From NCBI RefSeq assembly GCF_013155365.1, contig NZ_JABJRA010000010.1, positions 124,001 to 188,000 of the forward strand: DNA of 64,000 nt, in the 5' to 3' direction. The DNA comes from Nocardioides sp. zg-DK7169 (GTDB lineage: Bacteria; Actinomycetota; Actinomycetes; Propionibacteriales; Nocardioidaceae). Shown piece by piece: positions 54,923 through 64,000 of this stretch; positions within the stretch are counted from its first letter, which is position 1, and every line of letters starts with the position of its first letter. Both the position numbers and the translations under genes were made by a program. The notes under the pieces are model-generated. The model made no database searches. It was not told the DNA's origin and saw only the letters and a program-made list of their open reading frames with translations.

Positions 54923-55224
54923 CTCAGCGCCGTTCCGGCTGGGGCACCCTGACGACCAGACCGACCTGGGACCGGGTGTGTGACCGCACCGGGACGACGG
55001 TGCGCGGGCCTGAGGGTGCTCTCGGCGCGCCAGGCGTCGTCGTACGACGAAGTGTGCCGTTGTGCAACCCTGAGCGCCCTCGTGTGTGACCGCCTGACGA
55101 CCCGTTGCGGCCTTGTGTGGCCGTCGTACGACGGCGTACGCTGTGTGCATTGCTCCTCCCCGCTGGGGAGTGAGAAGTGAGGTCGGGACCCCCGCCGGAC
55201 GACGGGACCCGACCTTCGCGCATT
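54923..55224. other. Intergenic region with two long palindromes
   Basis: About 300 bases between nhaA and a variable island, with no convincing gene. It holds perfect palindromes TCGTCGTACGACGA (55037-55050) and GCCGTCGTACGACGGC (55120-55135), and two copies of GTGTGTGACCGC (near 54976 and 55082). The spacing of the palindromes is about 84 bases. These may be protein sites or remnants of a REP-like element. Confidence 0.7.
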
Positions 55225-55854
55225 TCAGAGCGCGATTTCGATCTCCTGGACCATGCTGCCGAGGACCTGGCGGTGGCCGGCCCGCGAGCCCTTCCGCGCA
55301 CCCGCGACAGCGCCCGCGATGGCGTCGGGAACCCACAGCATCGGCTCCACGGAAGGCAGGCCGAAGTCCACTCGCAGTGCCGCGCTGATCGCGTTCTCGC
55401 TGCGGAGTGCGTTGACCAGCTGGAGATCGCGCTTGTTGAGCGAGGACGTGCGCGACTCCAGCCACACCTGCGAGACGCCGAGCTGCTCCAACTCGAAGAG
55501 CAGTCGCCGCATGCAGTGCCGGCGCGCACGCTCCTGGGCCTTCGGGTTGGCCCACCGGGCACCCACGACCACAACGCTGGCGAAGTCACATTCCGCGATG
55601 ACGGCGGTGACCTTCTCGCGCAGGGGCGTGTCCTCGTCGCGCCAGTGAAGCCGGCCGCGGCCCCGGGGGACGAGCCGAACCAGCGAGTCGCGCGGGTGGT
55701 CGCAGCCCTCGGGGTCAGCCACCACCGACGCGAGCACGTACATGCCGCTGTGCTCCGCGCCGGGGGCATGGATGGACTCGTCCACCCATGCGTGCAGGGC
55801 GAACTCGACCGGGTCCGCCGATACCGGCGAAGAGGTCGGGTCGAGGGTGCTCAC
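55225..55854 (-). CDS. Hypothetical protein, DUF3800-like
   Basis: A 209-residue soluble protein with an early AWVDES motif (FALHAWVDESIHAPG), which resembles the DESG of DUF3800 proteins, an RNase H-like group often found in mobile regions. Other parts (VVVGARWANPKAQERARRHC) are compatible but not decisive. The GTG at 55854 is chosen; an ATG at 55914 would overlap the divergent gene. It lies in a variable island between nhaA and acs, and its codons use more A/T in third positions than its neighbours. Confidence 0.55.
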   Translation of the reverse strand: MSTLDPTSSPVSADPVEFALHAWVDESIHAPGAEHSGMYVLASVVADPEGCDHPRDSLVRLVPRGRGRLHWRDEDTPLREKVTAVIAECDFASVVVVGARWANPKAQERARRHCMRRLLFELEQLGVSQVWLESRTSSLNKRDLQLVNALRSENAISAALRVDFGLPSVEPMLWVPDAIAGAVAGARKGSRAGHRQVLGSMVQEIEIAL

Positions 55855-56347
55855 GGGCCCATTGTCCTGGTCCCGCCGACAGTCGGGTGGTTGATATGGG
55901 CGGTCATGCCGCATGTCCTCTCACGGCCGGGGTGCTTGCGTTTCATGCTCAGCGCACGACGTCTCCCGAGGGTCGCAGCGGCGTACGGCTTGCGGTGGGA
56001 CGGTCATGGTGTCGCGTACCTGTCGCCGCGCGACTCCCCCGGACGGGGTGGACTGGAGTCCTACCGGCTCACGCTCGAGGCGCTCGGCCTTGTCGTGGGC
56101 GTAGAGCAACCTGTCGGTGTGGTGTCCGCTCGGGACCTGGCGGACGCGCACGTCGCGACGTCTCCGAGCGATACCCCGAACTGGTGGGCGTCGCTAGGTC
56201 CCGGGCGGCCCGCCCGCGCGGTCGACTACGACGAGTGCCTCGACATCGTGCGCGGCCTGCCGTTCCGGGGCGGATCTCTCCGAGAGACTGCCGCGCGGGC
56301 CGAGGAGGTACTGCTGTCGAACGGCGCGGACCTGGGACCTGTGGACC

Positions 56348-58354
<2,007 letters not shown>

Positions 58355-58404
58355 GTCAGCTCCTGTGTCTGGGGTCGGGTCCCAGGTCGGTTCGAACGGG
58401 GGAA

Positions 58405-58438
58405 GGTGGCCCCCGCCACACTAGTGGCGGGGGCCACC
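58405..58438. terminator. Terminator between actP and acs
   Basis: A perfect 15-base-pair stem (GGTGGCCCCCGCCAC and complement) around an ACTA loop, on the minus strand downstream of the symporter gene and before acs. It separates the two acetate genes. Confidence 0.88.
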
Positions 58439-58458
58439 CTGATCGATCGGTGCTCGTG

Positions 58459-58513
58459 CAGTGCCCGATTCGCCCAGTGCTTGATTGCTCAGTGCTTGAT
58501 TGCTCAGTGCTGG
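58459..58513. repeat. 15-bp tandem repeat over the actP stop codon
   Basis: Two exact units of CAGTGCTTGATTGCT (58475, 58490), a degenerate copy at 58459 and a partial copy at 58505. The actP stop codon (58504-58506) lies in the array. It is a duplication of the gene's 3' end including the stop. Confidence 0.82.
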
Positions 58514-60117
58514 ATCGCCTGCTCGGCACCCGCTCCGGTGAGGGCGCGGACCTCGAGCTCGGTGTAGCGGTCCTCCGCGGTGGGCTCGCGCGAGGTCACG
58601 GTCCCGAGCCAGCCGAGGAAGAACCCGAGCGGGATCGAGACCAGGCCGGGGTTCTCCAGCGGGAACCAGGAGATGTCGATGCTGGCGGGCAGCAGCGAGA
58701 GGTTCTCGCCCTCGGGGCTGACCTTGCCGGAGGTGACCGGCGAGAAGAAGACCAGGCCGACAGCGGAGATCAGGCCGCCGTAGATGCTCCAGGTCGCCCC
58801 GCGGGTGTTGAAGCGCCGCCAGAACATGTTGTAGACGATCGCCGGCAGGTTCGCCGAGGCCGCGACCGCGAACGCGAGGGCGACCAGGAACGCGATGTTG
58901 AGGTTCTGCGCCGGGATCGCCAGCAGGATCGCCACCAGGCCGATGACGCCGGCGGCGATCCGGGTCACCCGGATCTCCTCGTTCTCGGTCGCGGTCCCGT
59001 TGCGCATCACGTTGTTGTAGATGTCGTGGGCCACGGATGCCGACGAGGTGAGCACCAGGCCCGCGACCACGGCCAGGATCGTCGCGAACGCGACCGCCGC
59101 GATCAGGGCGAGCAGCACCGCGCCTCCGGTCGACCCGGCACCGCCACCGACCGCCTCGGCCAGCTTCGGCGAGGCCAGGTTGCCGGCCGCGTCGAGCTTG
59201 CTGGTGTCCAGCAGCGCCGCGGCGCCGAAACCGAGGACCAGCGTGAACAGGTAGAACACGCCGATCAGGCCGATCGCCCACAGCACCGACTTGCGGGCGT
59301 CGCGGGAGGTCGGGACGGTGTAGAAGCGGATCAGGATGTGCGGCAGGCCCGCCGTACCGAGGACCAGGGCGATGCCGAGGCTGAGGAAGTCCAGCTTGCT
59401 GGTGAGGTCGGCGCCGTAGCGCAGCCCCGGTTCCAGGAACGCCGCCCCGGCGCCGGACTCGCTGGCGGCGCTGCCGAGCAGGTCGGAGAGGTTGAAGTCG
59501 AACTTGGCCAGCACCAGGATGACGATCAGCGCCGAGCCGGTCATCAGCAGAACGGCCTTGACGATCTGCACCCAGGTGGTGCCCTTCATCCCGCCGACGG
59601 TGACGTAGAAGACCATCAGTGCGCCGACGACGGCGATGGTGAGGTTCTTGGTGACCTGGCTGTCGACACCGAGGAGCAGCGCGACGAGCGCGCCGGCGCC
59701 GACCATCTGGGCGAGCAGGTAGAAGATCGAGACCACGACCGTCGAGGTGGCCGCGGCCATCCGTACCGGCTTCTGCCGCATCCGGAACGCCAACTGGTCG
59801 GCCATCGTGTAGCGCCCGGAGTTGCGCAGCATCTCCGCGACCAGCAGCAGCGCCACCAGCCAGGCGACGAGGAAGCCGATGGAGTAGAGGAAGCCGTCGT
59901 AGCCGTAGAGCGCGATGGCACCGGAGATGCCGAGGAACGACGCCGCCGACATGTAGTCGCCGCCGATGGCCAGGCCGTTCTGGAAGCCGGAGAAGCTGCG
60001 GCCGCCGGCGTAGAAGTCGGCGGTGCCCGAGGACTGGCGGCTGGCCCAGAAGGTGATCGCGACGGTCAGTGCGACGACCGCGAGGAAGAGCAGTGTGGTG
60101 AGGACCTGACTGTCCAT
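58504..60117 (-). CDS. actP: Cation/acetate symporter
   Basis: A 537-residue sodium:solute symporter of the ActP/MctC kind, with about 13 membrane helices. Typical sequences include GGRSFSGFQNGLAIGGDYMSAASFLG in pieces, and VGGMKGTTWVQIVKAVLL. It brings acetate, and in MctC-type members pyruvate and propionate, into the cell. One base separates it from the DUF485 gene upstream, the normal partner. The operon is preceded by a CRP site. Confidence 0.92.
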   Translation of the reverse strand: MDSQVLTTLLFLAVVALTVAITFWASRQSSGTADFYAGGRSFSGFQNGLAIGGDYMSAASFLGISGAIALYGYDGFLYSIGFLVAWLVALLLVAEMLRNSGRYTMADQLAFRMRQKPVRMAAATSTVVVSIFYLLAQMVGAGALVALLLGVDSQVTKNLTIAVVGALMVFYVTVGGMKGTTWVQIVKAVLLMTGSALIVILVLAKFDFNLSDLLGSAASESGAGAAFLEPGLRYGADLTSKLDFLSLGIALVLGTAGLPHILIRFYTVPTSRDARKSVLWAIGLIGVFYLFTLVLGFGAAALLDTSKLDAAGNLASPKLAEAVGGGAGSTGGAVLLALIAAVAFATILAVVAGLVLTSSASVAHDIYNNVMRNGTATENEEIRVTRIAAGVIGLVAILLAIPAQNLNIAFLVALAFAVAASANLPAIVYNMFWRRFNTRGATWSIYGGLISAVGLVFFSPVTSGKVSPEGENLSLLPASIDISWFPLENPGLVSIPLGFFLGWLGTVTSREPTAEDRYTELEVRALTGAGAEQAIQH

Positions 60118-60118
60118 C

Positions 60119-60484
60119 TCAGCCCTCCCGTCCGGCGGTGGGGCGGCGGCTCTCGAGCGCCGCGCGGTACTCCTCGTCCAGCTGGCGGGCCAGCGGGTCG
60201 AGGCGGCTGGAGGAGAAGCGGCTGTAGAGCCAGGCGAGCAGGAAGGTCGTCACGAACTGCAACAGCCCGAAGACGAGCGCGACGTTGATGTTGCCGACGA
60301 GCTTGTGGGCCATGAAGTCGCCCGCCCAGTTGGAGAGGACGACGTAGAGCAGGTACCAGACGAGGAACGCGACGGTCGCCGGGAGCACGAAGCCGCGGTA
60401 GCGGCTGCGCAGCTCGGTGAACTCGGGGCGTTCGTGGAGGTCGTCGTAGATGGGATCGTGACGCGCGGGCTGGTCGGTGGACAC
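60119..60484 (-). CDS. DUF485 membrane protein
   Basis: A 121-residue protein with two transmembrane helices (about 33-54 and 66-89) and the DUF485 opening (YDDLHERPEFTELRSRYRGF). It is the small partner of ActP-type symporters in many bacteria; a role in stability or regulation is assumed. The GTG start has GGAAGGGG upstream. First gene of the acetate uptake operon. Confidence 0.9.
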   Translation of the reverse strand: MSTDQPARHDPIYDDLHERPEFTELRSRYRGFVLPATVAFLVWYLLYVVLSNWAGDFMAHKLVGNINVALVFGLLQFVTTFLLAWLYSRFSSSRLDPLARQLDEEYRAALESRRPTAGREG

Positions 60485-60506
60485 GGGAGCCCCTTCCGGG
60501 AAGTCG

Positions 60507-60522
60507 TGTGATCGCAGTCACA
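60507..60522. promoter_or_regulatory. CRP/GlxR binding site upstream of the actP operon
   Basis: TGTGATCGCAGTCACA matches TGTGA-N6-TCACA perfectly. It lies 23 bases before the DUF485 start codon and overlaps a TACTGT hexamer (60520-60525, minus strand) that could be the -10, a position fitting repression, though activation from another promoter is possible. The crp gene is 11 kb away in this window. Confidence 0.75.
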
Positions 60523-60571
60523 GTAGGAGCGCCCACCCCCGCCCCGGCACGACCCGACGTCGCCTAGGCGC

Positions 60572-60834
60572 TCAGTGGCACCCGCCGTCGGTGAGCGGTC
60601 GGATCGGTACGACGAGCGGTCGCGCTCCTAGGTCGGTGATGGTGATCTTGTCGCCGGGGTTCTCGCCCTCGGCGATCACGAGGACCTGCTGGAAGCCGTG
60701 CGGGCACCGACGTTGTAGACGGCCTTGTCCAGCATGAACACCCCGGCGCTGATCAGCTTCTTGACCACGGTGTCCTCGCCTGGATCGGCTGGCACAGCTA
60801 CCGGCTGCGGGTGGTGGGCGATCGGTCTCCTCAT
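60572..60834 (-). pseudogene. Small protein gene broken by a frameshift
   Basis: One frame encodes VVKKLISAGVFMLDKAVYNV and then ends early in ARTASSRSS. A second frame, shifted by one base at about 60697-60705, continues CPHGFQQVLVIAEGENPGDK ... and ends RPLTDGGCH. Together they make one coherent protein of about 65-87 residues. A one-base indel in the GTCGGTGCCC stretch would join them. Either a recent mutation, an assembly error or programmed shifting. Starts at 60834 (ATG) or 60768 (GTG). Family not recognised. Confidence 0.55.
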
Positions 60835-60967
60835 CTGCTCACGCGTCGGGCGGGGCGGCTCGGTCTTCGCGGTTGCCTGCCATGCGGCCTGGGGCGCGGA
60901 TCGCCCGCGTGGCGCATCCGTCTGCCACTGGACGATCGCGAGACCCGAGGTGGAAAAACCCTTGTCA

Positions 60968-60983
60968 TCGAACGTGCGTTCGA
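60968..60983. promoter_or_regulatory. LexA (SOS) box
   Basis: TCGAACGTGCGTTCGA matches the actinobacterial SOS box TCGAAC-N4-GTTCGA at all twelve fixed positions. It lies immediately before a TAGAAT -10 hexamer (60985-60990), which is 5 bases from the DUF222/HNH start codon, an ideal position to block transcription. Confidence 0.85.
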
Positions 60984-60995
60984 GTAGAATGAGGC

Positions 60996-62306
60996 ATGGC
61001 CGACTCCGAGCTCCCCGACTGCGGCACCCCAGCCGCCGTGCTGGCGTTCGCACAGCGCCGTCGGGCCGCAGCCCAGCGGGCGGAGATCGAGGTCTTAGAG
61101 GCGGCTCTGGTGTGGGCGGCGATGCATCCGGAGGAGTCGGTTTCCGGCGGGGTATCGACAAGCTCAACCACCGGTTTGGTGTTCGGGGAGCAGGCCGTTC
61201 CGCTGGCGGGCGAGGGTGCCCCGCTGGTCGCGGAGTTCGCGCCGATGGAGTTCGGCGCCGCGCTGGGCCTGTCCACCGACTCCGCCCGTTCGTTGGTCGG
61301 TGACGCCCTGGAGCTGGGGCACCGGCTCAAGCGGACCTGGAAGCTGGTCCGTGCCGGCAAGGTCCCGCTGTGGAAGGCGCGGCGGCTCGCGCAGCTGACC
61401 ACCACCCTGCCGCTGGAGGGCGCCGACTTCGTGGACCGCCAGCTCGCCGGTGTCGTGGGAAAGATCAGCTGGGCCGCGATCGAGCGCCTCGTCGACCAGG
61501 CCCGCGTGATGTTCGACCCCGAGGGTGCGGAGAAGCAGCGCCGCGAGGCGGCCGACGGCCGCCGCTTCGACGTGCACACCCGCGAAGCCACCCACGACGG
61601 CACCGTCCACGTCGAAGGCGTCCTCGACCTCGCCGACGCGATCGACCTCGACACCGCGATCCGCCAGGGCGCCGAAGAGCTCGCCGCCCTCGGCTCGACC
61701 GAGTCGCTGGACGTGCGCCGCTCCATGGCAGCCGGCGAGCTCGCCCGACGCCAGCTCGCCTTCGACCTGCGCGCCGAGGCCGGTGATGGGGCCGCGTCGG
61801 TGGTGAAGCCGCGCCAGGTCGTGATCCACGTCCACCTCTCGCACGCCGCGATCAGCCGTGACGAGGCCGGCATCGCACACGTGGAGCAGACCCGCTCCAT
61901 CGTCTCGACCGAGCAGGTCAGCCAGTGGTGCAGCGGCGACGCCCAGGTGGTCATCAAGCCGGTCATCGACCTCGAGGCCCACCACCACACCGACGCCTAC
62001 GCGATCCCCGACAAACTGGCCGAGCAGACCAAGCTCGCCTCGCCGACGTGCGCCTTCCCATGGTGTGAACGCCCGGCCCGGCGCTGCGACACCGACCACG
62101 TCACCGCTCACGGCGACGGCGGCCCCACGTGCTCCTGCAACCTCGCCCCGCTCTGTCGCCGACATCACCGGGCCAAGACCCACACCGCGTGGACCTACGA
62201 CAAGACCGACGCCGCGACGTATCTCTGGCAATCCCCACACGGGCTGCATCTGGTCAAGGACCACAGCGAGACCCGACTCGTCACCGCGCATCCGCCCGAC
62301 GAGTAG
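60996..62306 (+). CDS. DUF222 / HNH endonuclease domain protein (13E12 family)
   Basis: A 436-residue protein of the 13E12 repeat family. DUF222 covers about residues 15-330, and an HNH nuclease motif at the C-terminus (CAFPWCERPARRCDTDH, then CNLAPLCRRHHRAKTH) holds two Cys pairs and the catalytic His. A perfect LexA box and a TAGAAT -10 directly upstream imply DNA-damage induction from a leaderless transcript; 13E12 genes in mycobacteria are also LexA-controlled. Residues about 52-60 (GGVSTSSTTG) are encoded by a family C repeat inserted in frame. A mobile or defence role is suspected, not known. Confidence 0.88.
   Translation: MADSELPDCGTPAAVLAFAQRRRAAAQRAEIEVLEAALVWAAMHPEESVSGGVSTSSTTGLVFGEQAVPLAGEGAPLVAEFAPMEFGAALGLSTDSARSLVGDALELGHRLKRTWKLVRAGKVPLWKARRLAQLTTTLPLEGADFVDRQLAGVVGKISWAAIERLVDQARVMFDPEGAEKQRREAADGRRFDVHTREATHDGTVHVEGVLDLADAIDLDTAIRQGAEELAALGSTESLDVRRSMAAGELARRQLAFDLRAEAGDGAASVVKPRQVVIHVHLSHAAISRDEAGIAHVEQTRSIVSTEQVSQWCSGDAQVVIKPVIDLEAHHHTDAYAIPDKLAEQTKLASPTCAFPWCERPARRCDTDHVTAHGDGGPTCSCNLAPLCRRHHRAKTHTAWTYDKTDAATYLWQSPHGLHLVKDHSETRLVTAHPPDE
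61151..61174 (+). repeat. Family C repeat, in-frame copy inside the DUF222 gene
   Basis: GGTATCGACAAGCTCAACCACC-like sequence, the same element as the intergenic cluster at 62404-62526 with a few changes (A for C at one site, A for G at another, C for A near the end). It stays in frame and encodes GVSTSSTTG. It lies in a loop of DUF222, not in a conserved block. Confidence 0.8.
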
Positions 62307-62662
62307 ATCGACCGCTCCGGACCCCGCCAGCACCTTGCCGGCGGGGCCACACGGCTGCCTGGGCTGGCACCGGACGATCGAGCGGGCCGCGGTGAGACGA
62401 GGGGTCTCGACAAGCTCGACCAACGGGCGACCGCTCGTCCGGGGGGTCTCGACAGGCTCGACCAACGGCGCGGGCTCGACCAACGGCGACCGCTCGTCCG
62501 GGGGTCTCGACAGGCTCGACCGACGGCACGCGCTCAGCCGACGGTGAACGGCCTGTGGCTGTGAGGTCGTGAGGACAAGTTGACGTCGGCGTTGCGGCGG
62601 CGGGGGGCGGGGCGAAACGTCGGGCTCGCACGATCGGTGGACCCGATCGCACAGGAGCCTCC
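62307..62662. other. Intergenic region with family C repeats and narK leader
   Basis: About 355 bases. The middle is filled by family C units. The right part has an inverted repeat CGATCGG (62631-62637) / CCGATCG (62643-62649), 13 bases before the narK start, which may be an operator, and AGGAG near 62653 as ribosome site. No gene is evident. Confidence 0.65.
62404..62526 (+). repeat. Family C repeat cluster
   Basis: Core GTCTCGACARGCTCGACC followed by AACGG or GACGG, at 62404, 62446 and 62504, with a partial copy at 62473. Between them GCGACCGCTCGTCCGG occurs twice (62427, 62486). Units contain TCGA at both ends of a small inverted pair. Similar to the in-gene copy at 61151. Confidence 0.85.
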
Positions 62663-64000
62663 ATGACGCAGACCGTCGCCCCGCCGGAGCGGGCCGCCGC
62701 AGCCCCCCAGGCACCCGTCCGCCGGACCGGACGCTGGATCGACCACTGGGAGCCCGAGGACTCCGCGTTCTGGGAGCACACCGGCCGCCGGGTGGCGCGG
62801 CGCAACCTCGCCTGGTCGATCTTCGCCGAGCACCTGGGCTTCTCGGTGTGGCTGATCTGGAGCGTCAGCTCGGCGTTCCTGGTCTCGATGGGCTTCGACT
62901 TCAGCGCCCAGCAGCTGTTCCTGCTGGTCGCGCTGCCCAACCTCGTCGGCTCGGTGCTGCGCCTGCCCTACACCTTCGCGGTGTCGCGCTTCGGGGGCCG
63001 CAACTGGACGATGGCCAGTGCCGCGCTGCTGCTGGTGCCGACGCTCGGCTTCGCCTACGCCGTCACCAACCCCGGTACGCCGTACTGGGCCTTCTGCCTG
63101 ATCGCCGCGACGGCCGGCCTCGGCGGCGGCAACTTCGCCAGCTCGATGGCCAACATCAACTTCTTCTACCCGGCGGCGCGCAAGGGGACCGCGCTCGGGC
63201 TGAACGCCGCCGGCGGCAACCTCGGCGTCGCGCTGATCCAGCTCTTCCTGCCCGTCATCGTCGGCGGCGCCGGGATCTTCGGCATGGTGCAGGCGAGCGA
63301 CGGCGGCATCCACCTGGAGCGGGCGGCCTGGGTCTACGCCGGGCTGGCCGTGGTCGCCACGCTCGCGGCGTACCGGTGCATGGACAACCTCGGCACCGCG
63401 ACCTCGAGCCCGCGCGAGCAGCTCAGCGTGGTGCGTCACCGCCAGACCTGGGTGATGGCGCTGCTCTACATCGGCACCTTCGGCTCCTTCATCGGCTACT
63501 CCGCCGCGATGCCGCTGCTCATCAAGCTGAACTTCTGGGTGCCCGACCCGGCGCCGCTCGGCACCGGCATCTACTTCGCCTACTACGCGTTCCTCGGCGC
63601 CCTCGTCGGCTCCGCGACCCGGCCGCTCGGCGGCTGGCTCGCCGACCGGTACGGCGGTGCGCGGATCACCCTGGGCGCCTTCGTGGTGATGATCGTCGCC
63701 ACCCTCGGGGTGCTGTGGACCCTCACCCGGCTGACCCCGAACCCGGCGCAGGACCCCGCGATCGCGGTGGACAACCAGTCCTGGTTCCCCTGGTTCCTGG
63801 CGTTCTTCCTGGTGGTCTTCGCCGCCACCGGGGTCGGCAACGGCTCGACGTACAAGATGATCCCGGCGATCTTCCGCACCCGCGCCGAGCGGACCACGAC
63901 CCCCGGCACCCCGCAGCGCGCGGACGCCCTGCTCGCCGCGACCCGGCTCTCCTCGGCCGCGATCGGGGTCATCGGCGCGGTGGGCGCGATCGGCGGGTTC
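62663..64000 (+). CDS. narK: NarK-type nitrate/nitrite transporter, 3' truncated
   Basis: An MFS transporter open to the end of the window (446 codons). The nitrate signature appears twice in spirit: GLGGGNFASSMANINFFYP with GLNAAGGNLGV in helix 5 and its neighbour, and GVGNGSTYKMIPAIFR later. The N-terminal 45 residues are cytoplasmic (RWIDHWEPEDSAFWEHTG), typical of actinobacterial NarK. AGGAG precedes the ATG. It imports nitrate or exports nitrite; no nitrate reductase gene is visible before the window ends. Confidence 0.9.
   Translation, partial: MTQTVAPPERAAAAPQAPVRRTGRWIDHWEPEDSAFWEHTGRRVARRNLAWSIFAEHLGFSVWLIWSVSSAFLVSMGFDFSAQQLFLLVALPNLVGSVLRLPYTFAVSRFGGRNWTMASAALLLVPTLGFAYAVTNPGTPYWAFCLIAATAGLGGGNFASSMANINFFYPAARKGTALGLNAAGGNLGVALIQLFLPVIVGGAGIFGMVQASDGGIHLERAAWVYAGLAVVATLAAYRCMDNLGTATSSPREQLSVVRHRQTWVMALLYIGTFGSFIGYSAAMPLLIKLNFWVPDPAPLGTGIYFAYYAFLGALVGSATRPLGGWLADRYGGARITLGAFVVMIVATLGVLWTLTRLTPNPAQDPAIAVDNQSWFPWFLAFFLVVFAATGVGNGSTYKMIPAIFRTRAERTTTPGTPQRADALLAATRLSSAAIGVIGAVGAIGGF

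Noticed and set aside
54980..55180. 66-residue frame in the nhaA-island gap
   Set aside because: It crosses both palindromes, has no ribosome site or -10, and its Cys/Arg-rich sequence looks random.
58385..58400. LexA box upstream of acs (TTCGAAC word)
   Set aside because: Only one half site is present; the partner half of TCGAAC-N4-GTTCGA is missing.

Overview
The window is about 73% G+C with GTG and TTG starts, many 4-base ATGA/GTGA gene overlaps, leaderless-looking promoters and actinobacterial marker genes (whiB4, type VII secretion, marP, ponA2, DUF222/13E12). It reads as chromosome of a Nocardioides-like actinomycete (Propionibacteriales). The genus is an inference from gene style; no rRNA is present.

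Layout. 1-4221: the 3' part of an Old Yellow Enzyme-type reductase, then a MoxR-type ATPase/VWA pair. 4222-4437: two kinds of short tandem repeat. 4438-10444: an aminotransferase/flavoprotein dehydrogenase operon behind a KstR-like operator, a cation/proton antiporter, small cell-envelope genes and a SnoaL-like protein. 10491-18193: a compact type VII (ESX-like) secretion locus, eccC facing away from esxA-esxB-eccD-eccB, with no eccE or mycosin. 18262-24841: tRNA-Ser, SRP RNA, dnaX-ybaB-recR-DUF5063 and lysC-asd. 24873-32417: a membrane protein, a second repeat locus, tRNA-Pro, metallophosphoesterase, YqeY, PBP (ponA2), whiB4 and two GET3/ArsA-like ATPases.

32419-45134 looks like an insertion of about 12.7 kb that splits a gene order I remember from mycobacteria (Rv3667-Rv3683): an IclR regulator with CoA-transferase genes, an MFS exporter, an Nramp-like carrier, an ABC exporter, an AbiEi/DUF559 gene and a two-component system. 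The conserved order resumes at 45227-58354: DUF4177, RidA, Nudix, MBL hydrolase, a second AbiEi/DUF559 gene bracketed by inverted repeat arrays, crp, nth, TlpA-like lipoprotein, CoA-Nudix, marP, holin-like protein, nhaA, a small variable island and acs. 58504-60484 is the acetate symporter operon, with a perfect CRP-type site in front. A frameshifted gene, a LexA-controlled DUF222/HNH gene, a repeat cluster and a truncated NarK-type transporter finish the window.

The most unusual content is non-coding: two 22-bp-period tandem repeat families (A and B) at four loci, one pair bracketing a nuclease-like gene in opposite orientation; a third repeat family (C) that occurs intergenically and in frame inside the HNH gene; and several short tandem duplications that begin at or near stop codons. 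Four regulatory sites read clearly: KstR-like (7132), IclR-type palindrome (33205), CRP (60507) and LexA (60968).
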